Source: Natronorubrum aibiense | GTDB taxonomy: Archaea > Halobacteriota > Halobacteria > Halobacteriales > Natrialbaceae | Direction of reading: 5' to 3' | DNA length: 64,000 nucleotides | Assembly: GCF_009392895.1 (NCBI RefSeq) | Contig: NZ_CP045488.1 | Span: forward strand, 1,674,001-1,738,000 | Shown: in pieces, positions 34,624 through 43,316 of the stretch | Position numbering within the stretch: position 1 is the stretch's first letter | How the letters are laid out: each line of letters begins with the position of its first letter | The notes under the pieces: model-generated | The model's input: the letters and a program-made list of their open reading frames with translations, nothing else | Told to the model about the DNA's origin: nothing | Database searches by the model: none | Position numbers and translations under genes: made by a program

Positions 34624-35898
34624 ATGGACATTCGGTTTCTCGGCGGCGCCGGCGAGGTCGGACGCAGCGCGATCCTCGTCAACGACGCGCTATTGCTCGA
34701 TTTCGGGATGCTGACCGCCAACCCGCCCCAGTTTCCCCTCGAGACGCCCGATCCCGAGGCGGTCGTCGTCTCGCACGGCCATCTCGACCACGTCGGAACG
34801 CTTCCCGCCCTCCTCTCGGGTGATGCGCGACCGTTGATCCACTGGACTCCACCGACGGCCGAACTCGCGCGCACGCTCGCTCGAGACACGCTCAAACTCC
34901 ACGGTGGTTCGTACAACTGTCCGTTTACCGAGACGGATCTCAAGCGCGTCACGCAGGTCTCGGAGACCCACGGCTATCGGGAGTCGTTCGAGGCCGCCGG
35001 CCACGAAATCACGTTCTACAACGCCGGCCACATTCCGGGCAGCGCTCACGTCCTCGTCGACGACGGGGAGACCCGACTGCTCTACACCGGCGACTTCCAC
35101 ATCGACACCGACTCGAGCGACGCACCCGGCCAAACCAACGCAGTAAGCGGGCAGCGCTTGGTCGCGGGGACCACCGCGCGGCCGGACGCCGACATCGTTC
35201 TCTGTGAGAGTACGTACTCCGACGTCGAACACGAAGACAGAGCCATCGTCGAGCAGCGGTTCGTCGAGAGCGTCGAGACGACGCTCTGGGACGGCGGCAC
35301 GGTCGTCGTCCCTGCGTTCGCGATCGGTCGAACGCAGGAGTTGATGCTCGTCTGTGCGGCCCACGACATCCCGTGTTACGTCGACGGGATGGGGACACAG
35401 GTCACCGAGATGTTGCGCCAGTATCCCAGCTACGTCCGCGACGGCGAGGCGTTTCGGCGGGCGATCTCACACGCTCGTTTCGTCACTGGCCGCGACGGCC
35501 AGCGCAAGCGGATCGTCGACCAGACGGCCGCGATCATCACCACCAGCGGGATGCTCTCGGGCGGGCCAGCAATGACCTACATCCCCGAAATCCGCCGGAA
35601 TCCAGTGAACAAAATCACGATGACGGGGTATCAGGTCGAAGGGACCCCCGGTCGCGACCTCCTCGAGACCGGCAGCGCCGAAATCGACGGCCGAGTGATG
35701 CCCGTCAGCGCGCAGGTCGAGCAGTACGATTTCTCAGCCCACGCGGATCGAGACGGCATCCGCGCGTTCCTCGAGTCTTACCGCGACAGTACGGTTCTGA
35801 TCAACCACGGCGACCGCTGTGAGGCGTTCGCCGACGAGTTGCAGGCCGAGGGATTCGACGCGAGTGCACCAGAACTCGGCGAGACCGTCTCCGTGTAA
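34624..35898 (+). CDS. MBL-fold beta-CASP RNase/exonuclease-type protein
   Basis: This 424-aa protein starts MDIRFLGGAGEVGRSAILV at ATG 34624; the open frame extends further upstream without conservation. It has VVSHGHLDHVGTLP (metal site), NAGHIPGSAHVLV, TGDFHIDTD and CESTYSD, then the beta-CASP motifs VPAFAIGRTQELM, ITTSGMLSGGPAM and FSAHADRDGIRAFL. This is the archaeal CPSF/Int9-11-like RNA nuclease group, lacking the N-terminal KH domains of FttA. It probably processes or degrades RNA. The first 120 bp upstream are non-coding. Confidence 0.9.
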   Translation: MDIRFLGGAGEVGRSAILVNDALLLDFGMLTANPPQFPLETPDPEAVVVSHGHLDHVGTLPALLSGDARPLIHWTPPTAELARTLARDTLKLHGGSYNCPFTETDLKRVTQVSETHGYRESFEAAGHEITFYNAGHIPGSAHVLVDDGETRLLYTGDFHIDTDSSDAPGQTNAVSGQRLVAGTTARPDADIVLCESTYSDVEHEDRAIVEQRFVESVETTLWDGGTVVVPAFAIGRTQELMLVCAAHDIPCYVDGMGTQVTEMLRQYPSYVRDGEAFRRAISHARFVTGRDGQRKRIVDQTAAIITTSGMLSGGPAMTYIPEIRRNPVNKITMTGYQVEGTPGRDLLETGSAEIDGRVMPVSAQVEQYDFSAHADRDGIRAFLESYRDSTVLINHGDRCEAFADELQAEGFDASAPELGETVSV

Positions 35899-35949
35899 GC
35901 GGTGCCAGCCTCTCCCGTGAGATGGGACTCGGGAGACGAAACGCGGAGG

Positions 35950-36699
35950 TCAGTCGGTCGCCCCTCGGCGGTCTGCGAGTCGACCACCGACGTACCCGCC
36001 GAGAGCGCCGAGACCGGCACCGACGGTCGCGACGAGTCCTACTGAAAGGAGCATGATCGTTCCGACGACAATCGCGTTTCCGGCCTGCCCGATGGCGAAC
36101 AGTCCGGACAGCAGGCCGACGAACACGAACAAAAGAGTCGAGCAGAGTGGCAGCGTGGGCAACAGCCCTGCGAGCGCTCCGACGCTAACCGTCCGATCGG
36201 ATTCGTTCCGCTCGAGGTAGCCCGCCAGCGCACCGCCGACGGCGGGCGAGACGGGCGAGACGGGGATGAAAGAAAGCACGACGGTAGTCACAGCGCCGAG
36301 AACGGCGAACGTGCCAAACGAGCTGACGGACTCGCCTGTCCGGGCTCGACGGTGAGCGCGGTGTCTCACGACGACGTATCCGATCGCGAACAGAACCAGC
36401 CCGCCGCCGGTCAAGAGCAGCCCCGGACCCACCCACGAGACGACAGCGTCAGCGACCGTTATCGACTCGGCATCGGTGAGTTCGGTCGTGCCGACGGCGA
36501 CCGTGATCGTTCCGTCTTCGATGCCCTCCGCGAGGAGTCCTCGGTCGACCGTAAACGCGAGCACGCTCCCATCGACGATCAGAAACAGCCCGCTCAGCGC
36601 AATGACGACTCCGAAGAGCCAGTCGACGAACTCCGGGAGTGGACGACCGGCAGCTGGGTGTCCGTCCGCGCTTGCACGCTCGGTTGGTGTACTCCCCAT
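35950..36699 (-). CDS. Membrane protein, DUF5518-like C-terminus
   Basis: This 249-aa protein has helices near residues 25-50, 82-108, 125-150 and 170-235. The C-terminal part, FIPVSPVSPAVGGALAGYLE then GALAGLLPTLPL, resembles DUF5518-type haloarchaeal membrane proteins, where glycines pack the helices. An extracellular-type loop with TVAVGTTELTDAESITVA separates the first two helices. Function is unknown. The small zinc-ribbon gene upstream ends 30 bp before its start. Confidence 0.68.
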   Translation of the reverse strand: MGSTPTERASADGHPAAGRPLPEFVDWLFGVVIALSGLFLIVDGSVLAFTVDRGLLAEGIEDGTITVAVGTTELTDAESITVADAVVSWVGPGLLLTGGGLVLFAIGYVVVRHRAHRRARTGESVSSFGTFAVLGAVTTVVLSFIPVSPVSPAVGGALAGYLERNESDRTVSVGALAGLLPTLPLCSTLLFVFVGLLSGLFAIGQAGNAIVVGTIMLLSVGLVATVGAGLGALGGYVGGRLADRRGATD

Positions 36700-36729
36700 A
36701 GCACTGTGTACTGTCGTTGGTCACTGCCG

Positions 36730-36876
36730 TCAAACCACAGCCTCGACCCACTCTGCAGTGACGAACTTGTGGCGACACCCTTCACAGAGCACAAACTCGA
36801 CGACTTGGCCTGTGGACAGATGAACGTGATAGCGTTGGACGGGGTACTCCGTCGCTCCGCAGTTGGTACATGTCAC
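36730..36876 (-). CDS. Small zinc-ribbon protein, 48 aa
   Basis: Translation of the minus strand from GTG 36876 gives MTCTNCGATEYPVQ, then VHLSTGQVVEFVLCEGCRHKF and ends AEWVEAVV. The two CxxC knuckles (residues 3-6 and 31-34) are the only cysteines and form a plausible single zinc site. An in-frame TGA lies three codons upstream, so the GTG is the only start. Haloarchaea have many tiny zinc-finger proteins, some tied to motility or biofilm. It precedes the DUF5518-like gene in the same orientation. Confidence 0.75.
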   Translation of the reverse strand: MTCTNCGATEYPVQRYHVHLSTGQVVEFVLCEGCRHKFVTAEWVEAVV

Positions 36877-37066
36877 GGGTTGTCACTTCCGCCGAATACG
36901 CCAACTACGGCGACAACCGATATAATTCCCACGTGGGTGTAGTTCCCGCCGCCACTGGTCGTCACTGCACAGCCGATCACACGACGACAATGCGATCGCT
37001 GTGCCATCCGGTCGATACGACCGGTATGACAACCTACTCGGTGTGTCAGCACACACCCCCGACTTC

Positions 37067-38281
37067 ATGGGAACTAATGGCAGTGGATACCGACAGGAGT
37101 ACAGCCTCGTCGTCCTCGCGGCGGGGAGTTACACCTGTCTGATGTTCGTCTGGTTCTCGCTGCCGGCGTTCCTCTCGGCGATTATCGCAGATCTCGATCT
37201 CTCGAGTACGCAAGCCGGGATCCTCGCGGGTGCGGTGCCGCTGACGTACATCCCGCTTGCGCTGTTTTCCGGGCTCGCCGTCGACCGAGTCGGCCCCGGT
37301 CGAAGCCTCGCGGTCGGCGTGCTGATCTACGGCATCGCCCAGTTCGTTCGAAGCTCCGCCGCCGGCTTTCCGTCGCTGCTCGCCGCGACGCTCCTTCTCG
37401 GCGTCGGCGCGACCGCTATAACGTTCGGCCTTCCGAAACTGGTCGGCGTGTTGTTCCCGCCCGAGGCGACCGGGCGGCCCTCCGCGATCTATCTCATCGG
37501 GGCCTCGGCTGGCTCTGCGCTCGTGTTCGCAGTCGGACGCCCGGTGCTGGGACCGTGGCTCGGCGGCTGGCGACCGCTGTTTTTCTGGAGTGGTGTCGTC
37601 GCCGTCGGTTACGGCCTCTGTTGGCTGCTCGTTACGTGGCGCGTCGACATCGACGGCCGGATGGCTGACACCGACTCGTTTTCCCTCGAGTCGATCGTCG
37701 ACGACCTGCGGCTGGTGCTCTCCCACCGTGAGCTTCGGTTGGTCGTCGTCATCGGGACGATGTACCTCCTGTTACACCACGGCCTGCAAGGGTGGTTGCC
37801 GACGGTGCTCGAGTCGCGCGGGCTCTCGCCCGGCATCGCCGGGCAGGCCACGAGTCTACTGATCGGCGCCTACGTCGTCGGCGTGTTGGTCGTTCCCGCG
37901 CTGGCCGATCGGTTCACTGCCCGGCGACTCGCCCTGATGGGCTGTGGCAGCGTCGCGTTCCTCGGCGTTGCCGGGATGATCCTGGGCGAGGTCGGAATCG
38001 GCGTCGCCGTCGGGATCGTCTTCGCCGGGTTCGGGATCGGCGGCGTCTCACCGCTCGTCCGGGCGATTCCCCCGGCTCTCGAGGGAATCGGGGCGCGGTT
38101 GACCGGGACAGCGGTCGGCTTCATCTTCGCCGTCGGGGAGATCGGCGGCTTCTTCGGTCCGATGCTGATCGGCGTCTTCCACGACGTGACGGGCTCGTTC
38201 GTTCCCGGGCTGCTCATGCTGTCGGCCGGTGCACTCGTCGTCGTCCTCGCCGGAACCATGCTGCGATACGAGACCCGGTAG
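37067..38281 (+). CDS. MFS transporter
   Basis: This 404-aa protein has about 12 helices. The loop between helices 2 and 3 (GLAVDRVGPGRSLAVG) is the MFS motif A. The second half repeats it more weakly (ADRFTARRLALMG). ATG 37067 (MGTNGSGYRQEYSL) is chosen; the frame is open 22 codons further with no better start. CynX/NimT-like anion or nitrite/cyanate transporters have this layout, but the substrate is not readable. Confidence 0.85.
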   Translation: MGTNGSGYRQEYSLVVLAAGSYTCLMFVWFSLPAFLSAIIADLDLSSTQAGILAGAVPLTYIPLALFSGLAVDRVGPGRSLAVGVLIYGIAQFVRSSAAGFPSLLAATLLLGVGATAITFGLPKLVGVLFPPEATGRPSAIYLIGASAGSALVFAVGRPVLGPWLGGWRPLFFWSGVVAVGYGLCWLLVTWRVDIDGRMADTDSFSLESIVDDLRLVLSHRELRLVVVIGTMYLLLHHGLQGWLPTVLESRGLSPGIAGQATSLLIGAYVVGVLVVPALADRFTARRLALMGCGSVAFLGVAGMILGEVGIGVAVGIVFAGFGIGGVSPLVRAIPPALEGIGARLTGTAVGFIFAVGEIGGFFGPMLIGVFHDVTGSFVPGLLMLSAGALVVVLAGTMLRYETR

Positions 38282-38365
38282 CGTCCTTCGGTCGCCGATC
38301 GTGTCTCGATAGAGGCCGACTATCGGTGCCGACCGCTCGAGCCGACGGTGCTGACTCACCGCGAA

Positions 38366-38375
38366 GTTTTATTGA
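38366..38375 (+). promoter_or_regulatory. TATA box of the aldolase gene
   Basis: GTTTTATTGA lies 27 bp before ATG 38397, the spacing of a leaderless haloarchaeal promoter. Confidence 0.5.
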
Positions 38376-38396
38376 CGTACTACTGGTCCGTCGTCT

Positions 38397-39185
38397 ATGC
38401 CGACCACTCCCCGCAGCAACCGGCTTCAACGAACGATCGAGGGTGACGGCGTCGCCCTCGGCGTCCTCGAAAACACGTACAGTCCGGCGCTCGTCGAGTT
38501 CTACGGCGACCTCGGCCTCGACTTCGTCTGGATCGATCTCGAACATGCCGGGCCGAGTCCATGGAACGGCGACCGACTCGAGGATTTGCTTCGGGCCGCA
38601 GACGTGACCGAGACGGAACTGCTCGTTCGACTGCCCGAGCCCGATCCGGGGATGATCCGCAAGGCGCTTGACGCCGGCGTTCGATCACTGTTCGTCTCGC
38701 GGATCGAGACGGCCGACGAGGTCCGGCAGGCGCTCGAGGCGTCTCGGTTCGAGTACGACGGCGACCCCGGAAGACGCGGCTTCGCAAGTCCCCGTGCGAG
38801 TCGCTGGGGGACAGCCGACGACTACGCCGGCACCGAAGACGACGAGATCGTCCTCGGCGTAACGATCGAGAACCCGACGGCGGTCGACAACATCGACGAC
38901 ATCCTCGCGGTGCCCGAGCTGGGCTTCGTCTTCGCCGGCCCGCTCGATCTCGCGGTGTCGCTCGGCCATCCGGGCGAACCGACCCACGAGAAGGTCGGCG
39001 ACCACGTCGAGCGGATTCGGGACGCGGCGCTCGAGGCCGACGTCCCCCTCGGCGGACTCGGCTTCGGGATGGACGACGTCAACGAGAAGGCCGAATCAGG
39101 CTACCAGATCCTGAATCTAGGGAGCACCACCGGTGCCCTGCAGGGGACGGTACAGTCGTGGCTCGACGAGTACGATGGTAACTAA
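38397..39185 (+). CDS. HpcH/HpaI-family aldolase
   Basis: This 262-aa TIM-barrel enzyme starts MPTTPRSNRLQRTIEGDG. It has WIDLEHAGPSPW with the active-site Glu and His, VRLPEPDPGMIRKALDAGV with the catalytic Arg, and VTIENPTAVDNIDD with the metal Glu. The family makes or breaks 2-keto-3-deoxy acids with pyruvate. FAGPLDLAVSLGHPGEP is the substrate-binding Asp region. No degradation-pathway genes lie beside it, so the substrate is unknown. Confidence 0.87.
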   Translation: MPTTPRSNRLQRTIEGDGVALGVLENTYSPALVEFYGDLGLDFVWIDLEHAGPSPWNGDRLEDLLRAADVTETELLVRLPEPDPGMIRKALDAGVRSLFVSRIETADEVRQALEASRFEYDGDPGRRGFASPRASRWGTADDYAGTEDDEIVLGVTIENPTAVDNIDDILAVPELGFVFAGPLDLAVSLGHPGEPTHEKVGDHVERIRDAALEADVPLGGLGFGMDDVNEKAESGYQILNLGSTTGALQGTVQSWLDEYDGN

Positions 39186-39234
39186 CAGGCCAGAGCAGGC
39201 ACGTGATGTGGCGGCTGGGTAGCTTACCGGGCTC

Positions 39235-39636
39235 TCAGCGGCTCCTACCGTTTTCCGACTCTCGCCTCGCCGGCGGCGTCTTCGAGACAAGTTGTCCCCA
39301 CGTCTCGCGGTTGTTCGCCACCTGCCGGTAGGCCCACTCGCGGACGCGTTCGTACTCCTCGAAGTGGCGACCGAACTCGATGACGTCGCGGACGGTGCTG
39401 TTGGCGGTCGTCTGGCGGAGTGCTTCTTCGATCGATGCCCCACACGAGTAAACCGCGTCGTCGATCACGAGATGCGAACACTGTTCGTAGTGGGTCGGCA
39501 GCCGCTCGCGGAGCTCGGGTTCGGTCGAGAGGTCACTGAAGCCGACGATACGCAGTTCGCCGTGTCGATCGATGTAGTCCGCCCACCACGTACAGAACCC
39601 ACAATCGTCGTCGTAGACGAGCGTTGGCTCGGTCAT
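39235..39636 (-). CDS. DCC (DUF393) thiol-disulfide oxidoreductase-like protein
   Basis: This 133-aa protein has the family motif YDDDCGFCTWWADYI at residues 8-22; D-C-x-x-C is the redox-type pattern that names DCC proteins. A second conserved block is YSCGASIEEALRQT. It is soluble and convergent with the aldolase gene 49 bp away. Actual redox activity has not been shown for this family in archaea as far as I know. Confidence 0.85.
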   Translation of the reverse strand: MTEPTLVYDDDCGFCTWWADYIDRHGELRIVGFSDLSTEPELRERLPTHYEQCSHLVIDDAVYSCGASIEEALRQTTANSTVRDVIEFGRHFEEYERVREWAYRQVANNRETWGQLVSKTPPARRESENGRSR

Positions 39637-39815
39637 ACGCGACGCTGACGGACTCGAGGCACAAACGCCTGTCCGAAGCCCCTCGAGACAGTGATCGGGG
39701 TGGGGCGGCCGACGTGTCGGCTGAGTCCTCGAGCGCTTGGCTCGGTCGCCATCAGGCCGTTGCCGTCGCTGGACCGCTCGTCACGCGATTTCTGCTTCTG
39801 TAACTGAACGCGACC

Positions 39816-39825
39816 CTCTTTATCC
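39816..39825 (+). promoter_or_regulatory. TATA box of the sensor-domain gene
   Basis: CTCTTTATCC lies 28 bp before ATG 39849, consistent with a leaderless transcript. Confidence 0.45.
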
Positions 39826-39848
39826 GCGTGTGATAACAGTCAGTCGAA

Positions 39849-40538
39849 ATGTCATCTGCAGACCGGCCGAACCGCGAGCGTAGCTATTCGGTCGCCGATC
39901 TCGTCGGCGTCGTCGCCGAGCGCCAGACGTACAAAAACCTCTGCTATCTGAGTGTGGCGTTTCCACTCGGAATGGTGTACTCAGTGGTGTTTCTCGTCGG
40001 TTTCGGGTTCGGAACCGTCCTCTTTGTGCTCGGCATCGGCGTTCTGCTGTTGATCGGCACTGTCATCGGCTCTCGACTGCTTGCGGGGTTCGAACGATGG
40101 CTCGCAAACGCGTTGCTTTCAGTCGATCTCGGGACGACCAACGGCGTTCGGTTCTCGTCAGACGGGTTGCTGGCGACGATGAGACGATATTTCGACGCTC
40201 CCTCGACCTGGCGCGGACTGGGCTTTCTCATGGTGAAGTTCTGGTTCGGGTTCGTCGCGATCGTGTTGCTCATCGTGTTCGTCACCGCACTCTCGTTTCT
40301 CACCGTGCCGTTCCGGTATCCACACACGGAAGAACTGTTCAGGATCAACGACGAGCCGATCACCTGGACGATCGACACACTCCCGGAAGCAGCCCTCGCA
40401 GTGGTGCTCGGGGTTGGTCTCGGACTCGCGTTCTTCCACCTTTCGAACGCTTTTGCGTACGTCGCTGGCCGAATCGCGGTTGCCCTGCTCGATGACTCGA
40501 GCGAGTCGGAGGCGACACCGACCGCGCCGATGGACTGA
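39849..40538 (+). CDS. Membrane protein with putative sensor domain
   Basis: This 229-aa protein has four hydrophobic segments arranged in two pairs. It begins ERSYSVADLVGVVAERQTYK. The blocks YLSVAFPLGMVYSVVFLVG and ALSFLTVPFRYPH, plus the C-terminal LSNAFAYVAGRIAVALL, resemble the Sensor (PF13796-like) membrane domain found in bacterial histidine kinases and in stand-alone archaeal proteins. There is no kinase or output domain. Role unknown. Confidence 0.7.
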   Translation: MSSADRPNRERSYSVADLVGVVAERQTYKNLCYLSVAFPLGMVYSVVFLVGFGFGTVLFVLGIGVLLLIGTVIGSRLLAGFERWLANALLSVDLGTTNGVRFSSDGLLATMRRYFDAPSTWRGLGFLMVKFWFGFVAIVLLIVFVTALSFLTVPFRYPHTEELFRINDEPITWTIDTLPEAALAVVLGVGLGLAFFHLSNAFAYVAGRIAVALLDDSSESEATPTAPMD

Positions 40539-40633
40539 GCCGTCCCTCGAGCCGAGGCCACTCGAACGGTGGCGTCCGGCCCGACCGATCCCGCTGCCAG
40601 AACATTCTTGATCGCTGTCCCGAATCAAGATCC

Positions 40634-41881
40634 ATGAGCACCGCGGCAGAGCCGCTGTCGGAACCACAGGTGCTAGCCCACACCAAGCGACGGCTCTTTC
40701 CGGACCGGGTCGACGACGACTCGCCGTCTTACGCGGTCGCCGACACGCAGTTTTCGAAATCGGAGTGGCTTCCCGGCCACCCCGTCGATCCGGCCGTTCG
40801 GGACTGTCTCGCGCCATTCAATCACGTCCAGATCGGCGGCGGCTACCCGGATCTCGTCGGCGTGCGCGCCCTCGAGTCCGACCTGCTGGCCGTCGACCGG
40901 CTCGGCGACGAGCCACCGCTGATCGCCATCGAGGCGAAAGGGGAGACGAGCGGCGGCGTCGACACCCAACTCGGGATCGTGCAGGCCTACGATCGGCTCC
41001 ACGAGGCGAACGCGGCGTATCTCGCCGCACCAGCGGCTGCGATCTCGGAAACCGACCGCACCCTCGCGCGGGAGTTGAACGTCGGCGTCCTCGGCGTCGC
41101 TGCGTCGGGCGAGGTCGACGCCCTCGAGGTACCTCGTGTCGTCGGTAACCGGACCTCGAGCGAGGCGACGGCGCTGCGATTTCAGGCCGGCGCACAGGGC
41201 GTCACCGACGCCTCCTTCGGACTGAATCATCCGAAGAACTATTTGGGCTATCCGCTCGTACAGTACGCAGATGGGGACACCGAAACGTTGCTCTCGGCGT
41301 ACAAGGTCGTCGGCGCGGTCGACGATGCCAGACGCGGCGCTGCCTTTCTCGGGTTGATCGAACCCGGCCCCGTCCCGGCGCTGACGTCGCTCGGCCAGGA
41401 GGTCGTTCGATTCGCGATAGCACAGTACGGCTCCGTCGAGGCGGCACTCGCCGAGTTCGAGAACTGGTACCGATCATCGAAGCGCTTCGTCGACGCCGCG
41501 CCGGCGTGGGGACGGCTGGCGCGGCGAATCCTGTTCGAGTACCCTGCGACGGAGCTGCTCGTCACGGAACTCCAGACGATGCACGACGACTGGCAGCTCG
41601 AGCCCTCGCTCGTCGATCTGGTCGTCCACATGCACGAACTCCATCCGACGTTCACCGTGGAACTCTTCATCCGTGGCGACGAGGCGGTTCGACGACGAGT
41701 CCTGACCGAAGACGGCGACCTTCGGCGCTCGGCGCTCGAGGATGGCACCGTCTATCACTCGCCGACCGTCTTCCAACTGAAGGCGATGTTGTACCACGCT
41801 GGGATTCTGACGGCGCGAGGAGCGGAGCCGCATCGACTCGAGCCGACCGAGGATGTCTGGGCGCTTCGCGAGGTCGTCTGA
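40634..41881 (+). CDS. Stand-alone PD-(D/E)XK-like nuclease-fold protein
   Basis: This 415-aa protein has GGYPDLVGVRAL near residue 70 and PLIAIEAKGETSGGVDTQLG near 97. Together they form the D...E-x-K signature of restriction-type nucleases. The second half (residues 220-330) looks like a winged-helix or helical adaptor (LIEPGPVPALTSLGQEVVRF). No methylase or helicase is adjacent. The TnpB element lies 10-70 bp downstream. It could be a defence or repair nuclease or a degenerate relative. I do not recognise a named family. Confidence 0.7.
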   Translation: MSTAAEPLSEPQVLAHTKRRLFPDRVDDDSPSYAVADTQFSKSEWLPGHPVDPAVRDCLAPFNHVQIGGGYPDLVGVRALESDLLAVDRLGDEPPLIAIEAKGETSGGVDTQLGIVQAYDRLHEANAAYLAAPAAAISETDRTLARELNVGVLGVAASGEVDALEVPRVVGNRTSSEATALRFQAGAQGVTDASFGLNHPKNYLGYPLVQYADGDTETLLSAYKVVGAVDDARRGAAFLGLIEPGPVPALTSLGQEVVRFAIAQYGSVEAALAEFENWYRSSKRFVDAAPAWGRLARRILFEYPATELLVTELQTMHDDWQLEPSLVDLVVHMHELHPTFTVELFIRGDEAVRRRVLTEDGDLRRSALEDGTVYHSPTVFQLKAMLYHAGILTARGAEPHRLEPTEDVWALREVV

Positions 41882-41889
41882 TTTTAGCG

Positions 41890-41975
41890 GAAATTGAGGG
41901 CGGTAAGCCCCCGTCCTCAAGGAGCGAACGGTGCGTAGCGACGTGAGCGAGTAGGGCGGGGATACACCGCCCGCA
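41890..41975. repeat. Left-end palindromes of the second TnpB element
   Basis: CCCCGTCCT (41909-41917 area) pairs with AGGGCGGGG (41953-41961 area), and GGGCGG (41954-41959) with CCGCCC (41967-41972). The trailing GATACACCGCCCGCACG matches the left end of the decayed element at 33605-33621. It lies between the PD-(D/E)XK gene and tnpB. Confidence 0.55.
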
Positions 41976-42030
41976 CGCACAGCCAACACCCAGATATTTA
42001 CAATCCCGCACGAGAAATCGACAACTACGG

Positions 42031-43293
42031 ATGGACTACAGCGCACGGTTCCGACTCCTGCCAACCACGGAGCAGCGAGAACTGTTGGGTTGGCAACGAA
42101 ACACCGTGCGCCAAGTCTACAACCACGCACTCCACCGACTCAACCAACTCCCCGAACAACCCGACAAAACCGTCCGACAACGAGTCTGGCACGTCCGCGA
42201 CGAACTCCCCACGTGGAAGGACAAGTGGCCGGAGTGGAGCAACGTGTACTCCACCGTCCTCCAAGCTGCCGTGGAGCGCATCTACCACAGCATCACCGGC
42301 CTCGCCCAACAACGTGACAACGGCCACAAAATCGGAGAGTTGAACTGGAAGAAACCACGCGAATTTCAGAGCTTCACGTACCGCCAACGCGGCTTCGAAC
42401 TCGACAGAAAGAGTGGTCGCGATGGCCGTGGACGCCTGATCCTCAAGAAAGTGCGTGGCGAGACAATTGAAATCCCGATCCGATTGCACCGAGACCTTCC
42501 AGATGACGCCGAGGTGAAACACGTCTCCGTCAAACAGGAAGCCACCGGTGCGTGGTACGCGTCGTTCAACATCGAACACAAGAACCCCGAGAAACCCGAT
42601 GTTGAGGATATTGACCCTGCGGATGCAGTGGGTCTTGACCTCGGTGTCCTGAACTTCATCCACGACTCGGACGGCCGGTCAATCGACCGTCTTGACCTGT
42701 CCGATGACCGCGAGCGACTGGAGCGCGAGCAACGCTCCCTGTCACGCAAAGAATACGAGTCAAAGAACTGGGAGCGGCAACGCCGGCGTGTTGCGGAAGT
42801 GCATATAGATATGTGGAACAAGAAGCGTGATTTCAAGCACAAGCTCGCGCATTTCTACACTCGTGAGTACGATGCCGTCTTCGTGGAAGACCTCGACGTG
42901 CGCGGGATGCTCGAAAACGGTGGGAACGCGCGAAACAAGGCGGAGGTTGGGTGGCGTGATTTCATCCGAGTTCTCAAGCATCATGGTCGAAAGCACGGGT
43001 GTCACGTGGTGGAGGTGGAACCAGCGGGGACAACGAAGGAGTGCAGTCGGTGTGGCGCGGAGACGGTGAAGCCGTTGTGGGTCAGGGAACACAGTTGTCC
43101 GTCGTGCGGCTTGGAGTTGGATCGGGATTGGAACGCGGCGCTGAACGTCTTTTCTCGAGGATTGGAGGATATAGGAGTGGTTCACTCCGAAGCAACAACG
43201 CCTGTGGAGACTGCGACCGCTGTGGACACCTATAGTGTGTCTGCAAGTCGCGTCGTCGAAGCAGGAAGCCCCTGCCTCAAGGAGGCGGCGTAA
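42031..43293 (+). CDS. tnpB: TnpB-family RNA-guided nuclease, IS1341-type transposon (copy 2)
   Basis: This 420-aa protein starts at ATG 42031 (MDYSARFRLLPTTEQRELL), the canonical OrfB_IS605 N-terminus. The RuvC catalytic set looks intact: Asp203 in VGLDLGVLNF, Glu286 in AVFVEDLDVRG and Asp366 in LDRDWNAALN. The zinc ribbon CSRCG/CPSCG lies between the last two. The last codons run into the right-end palindrome and the stop TAA sits in its loop. No tnpA is present. It is distant in sequence from copy 1 at 11399. Confidence 0.92.
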   Translation: MDYSARFRLLPTTEQRELLGWQRNTVRQVYNHALHRLNQLPEQPDKTVRQRVWHVRDELPTWKDKWPEWSNVYSTVLQAAVERIYHSITGLAQQRDNGHKIGELNWKKPREFQSFTYRQRGFELDRKSGRDGRGRLILKKVRGETIEIPIRLHRDLPDDAEVKHVSVKQEATGAWYASFNIEHKNPEKPDVEDIDPADAVGLDLGVLNFIHDSDGRSIDRLDLSDDRERLEREQRSLSRKEYESKNWERQRRRVAEVHIDMWNKKRDFKHKLAHFYTREYDAVFVEDLDVRGMLENGGNARNKAEVGWRDFIRVLKHHGRKHGCHVVEVEPAGTTKECSRCGAETVKPLWVREHSCPSCGLELDRDWNAALNVFSRGLEDIGVVHSEATTPVETATAVDTYSVSASRVVEAGSPCLKEAA

Positions 43294-43316
43294 GCCGCCG
43301 AGTAGGCAGGGGTAGT
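43200..43316 (+). ncRNA. Candidate omega/reRNA at the right end of tnpB copy 2
   Basis: A two-level stem encloses the tnpB stop: CCCCTGCCT (43269-43277) with AGGCAGGGG (43304-43312), and GGCGGC-GTAA-GCCGCC (43284-43299). This overlap of 3' coding sequence and terminal hairpin is where TnpB guide RNA is produced in characterised systems. The guide would extend to the element edge at about 43316-43319. Boundaries and expression are inferred. Confidence 0.45.

Noticed and set aside
36594-36794. 66-aa minus-strand frame near the zinc-ribbon gene
   Set aside because: It lies in another frame of both the DUF5518-like and the zinc-ribbon genes; the composition is Ser-rich noise.
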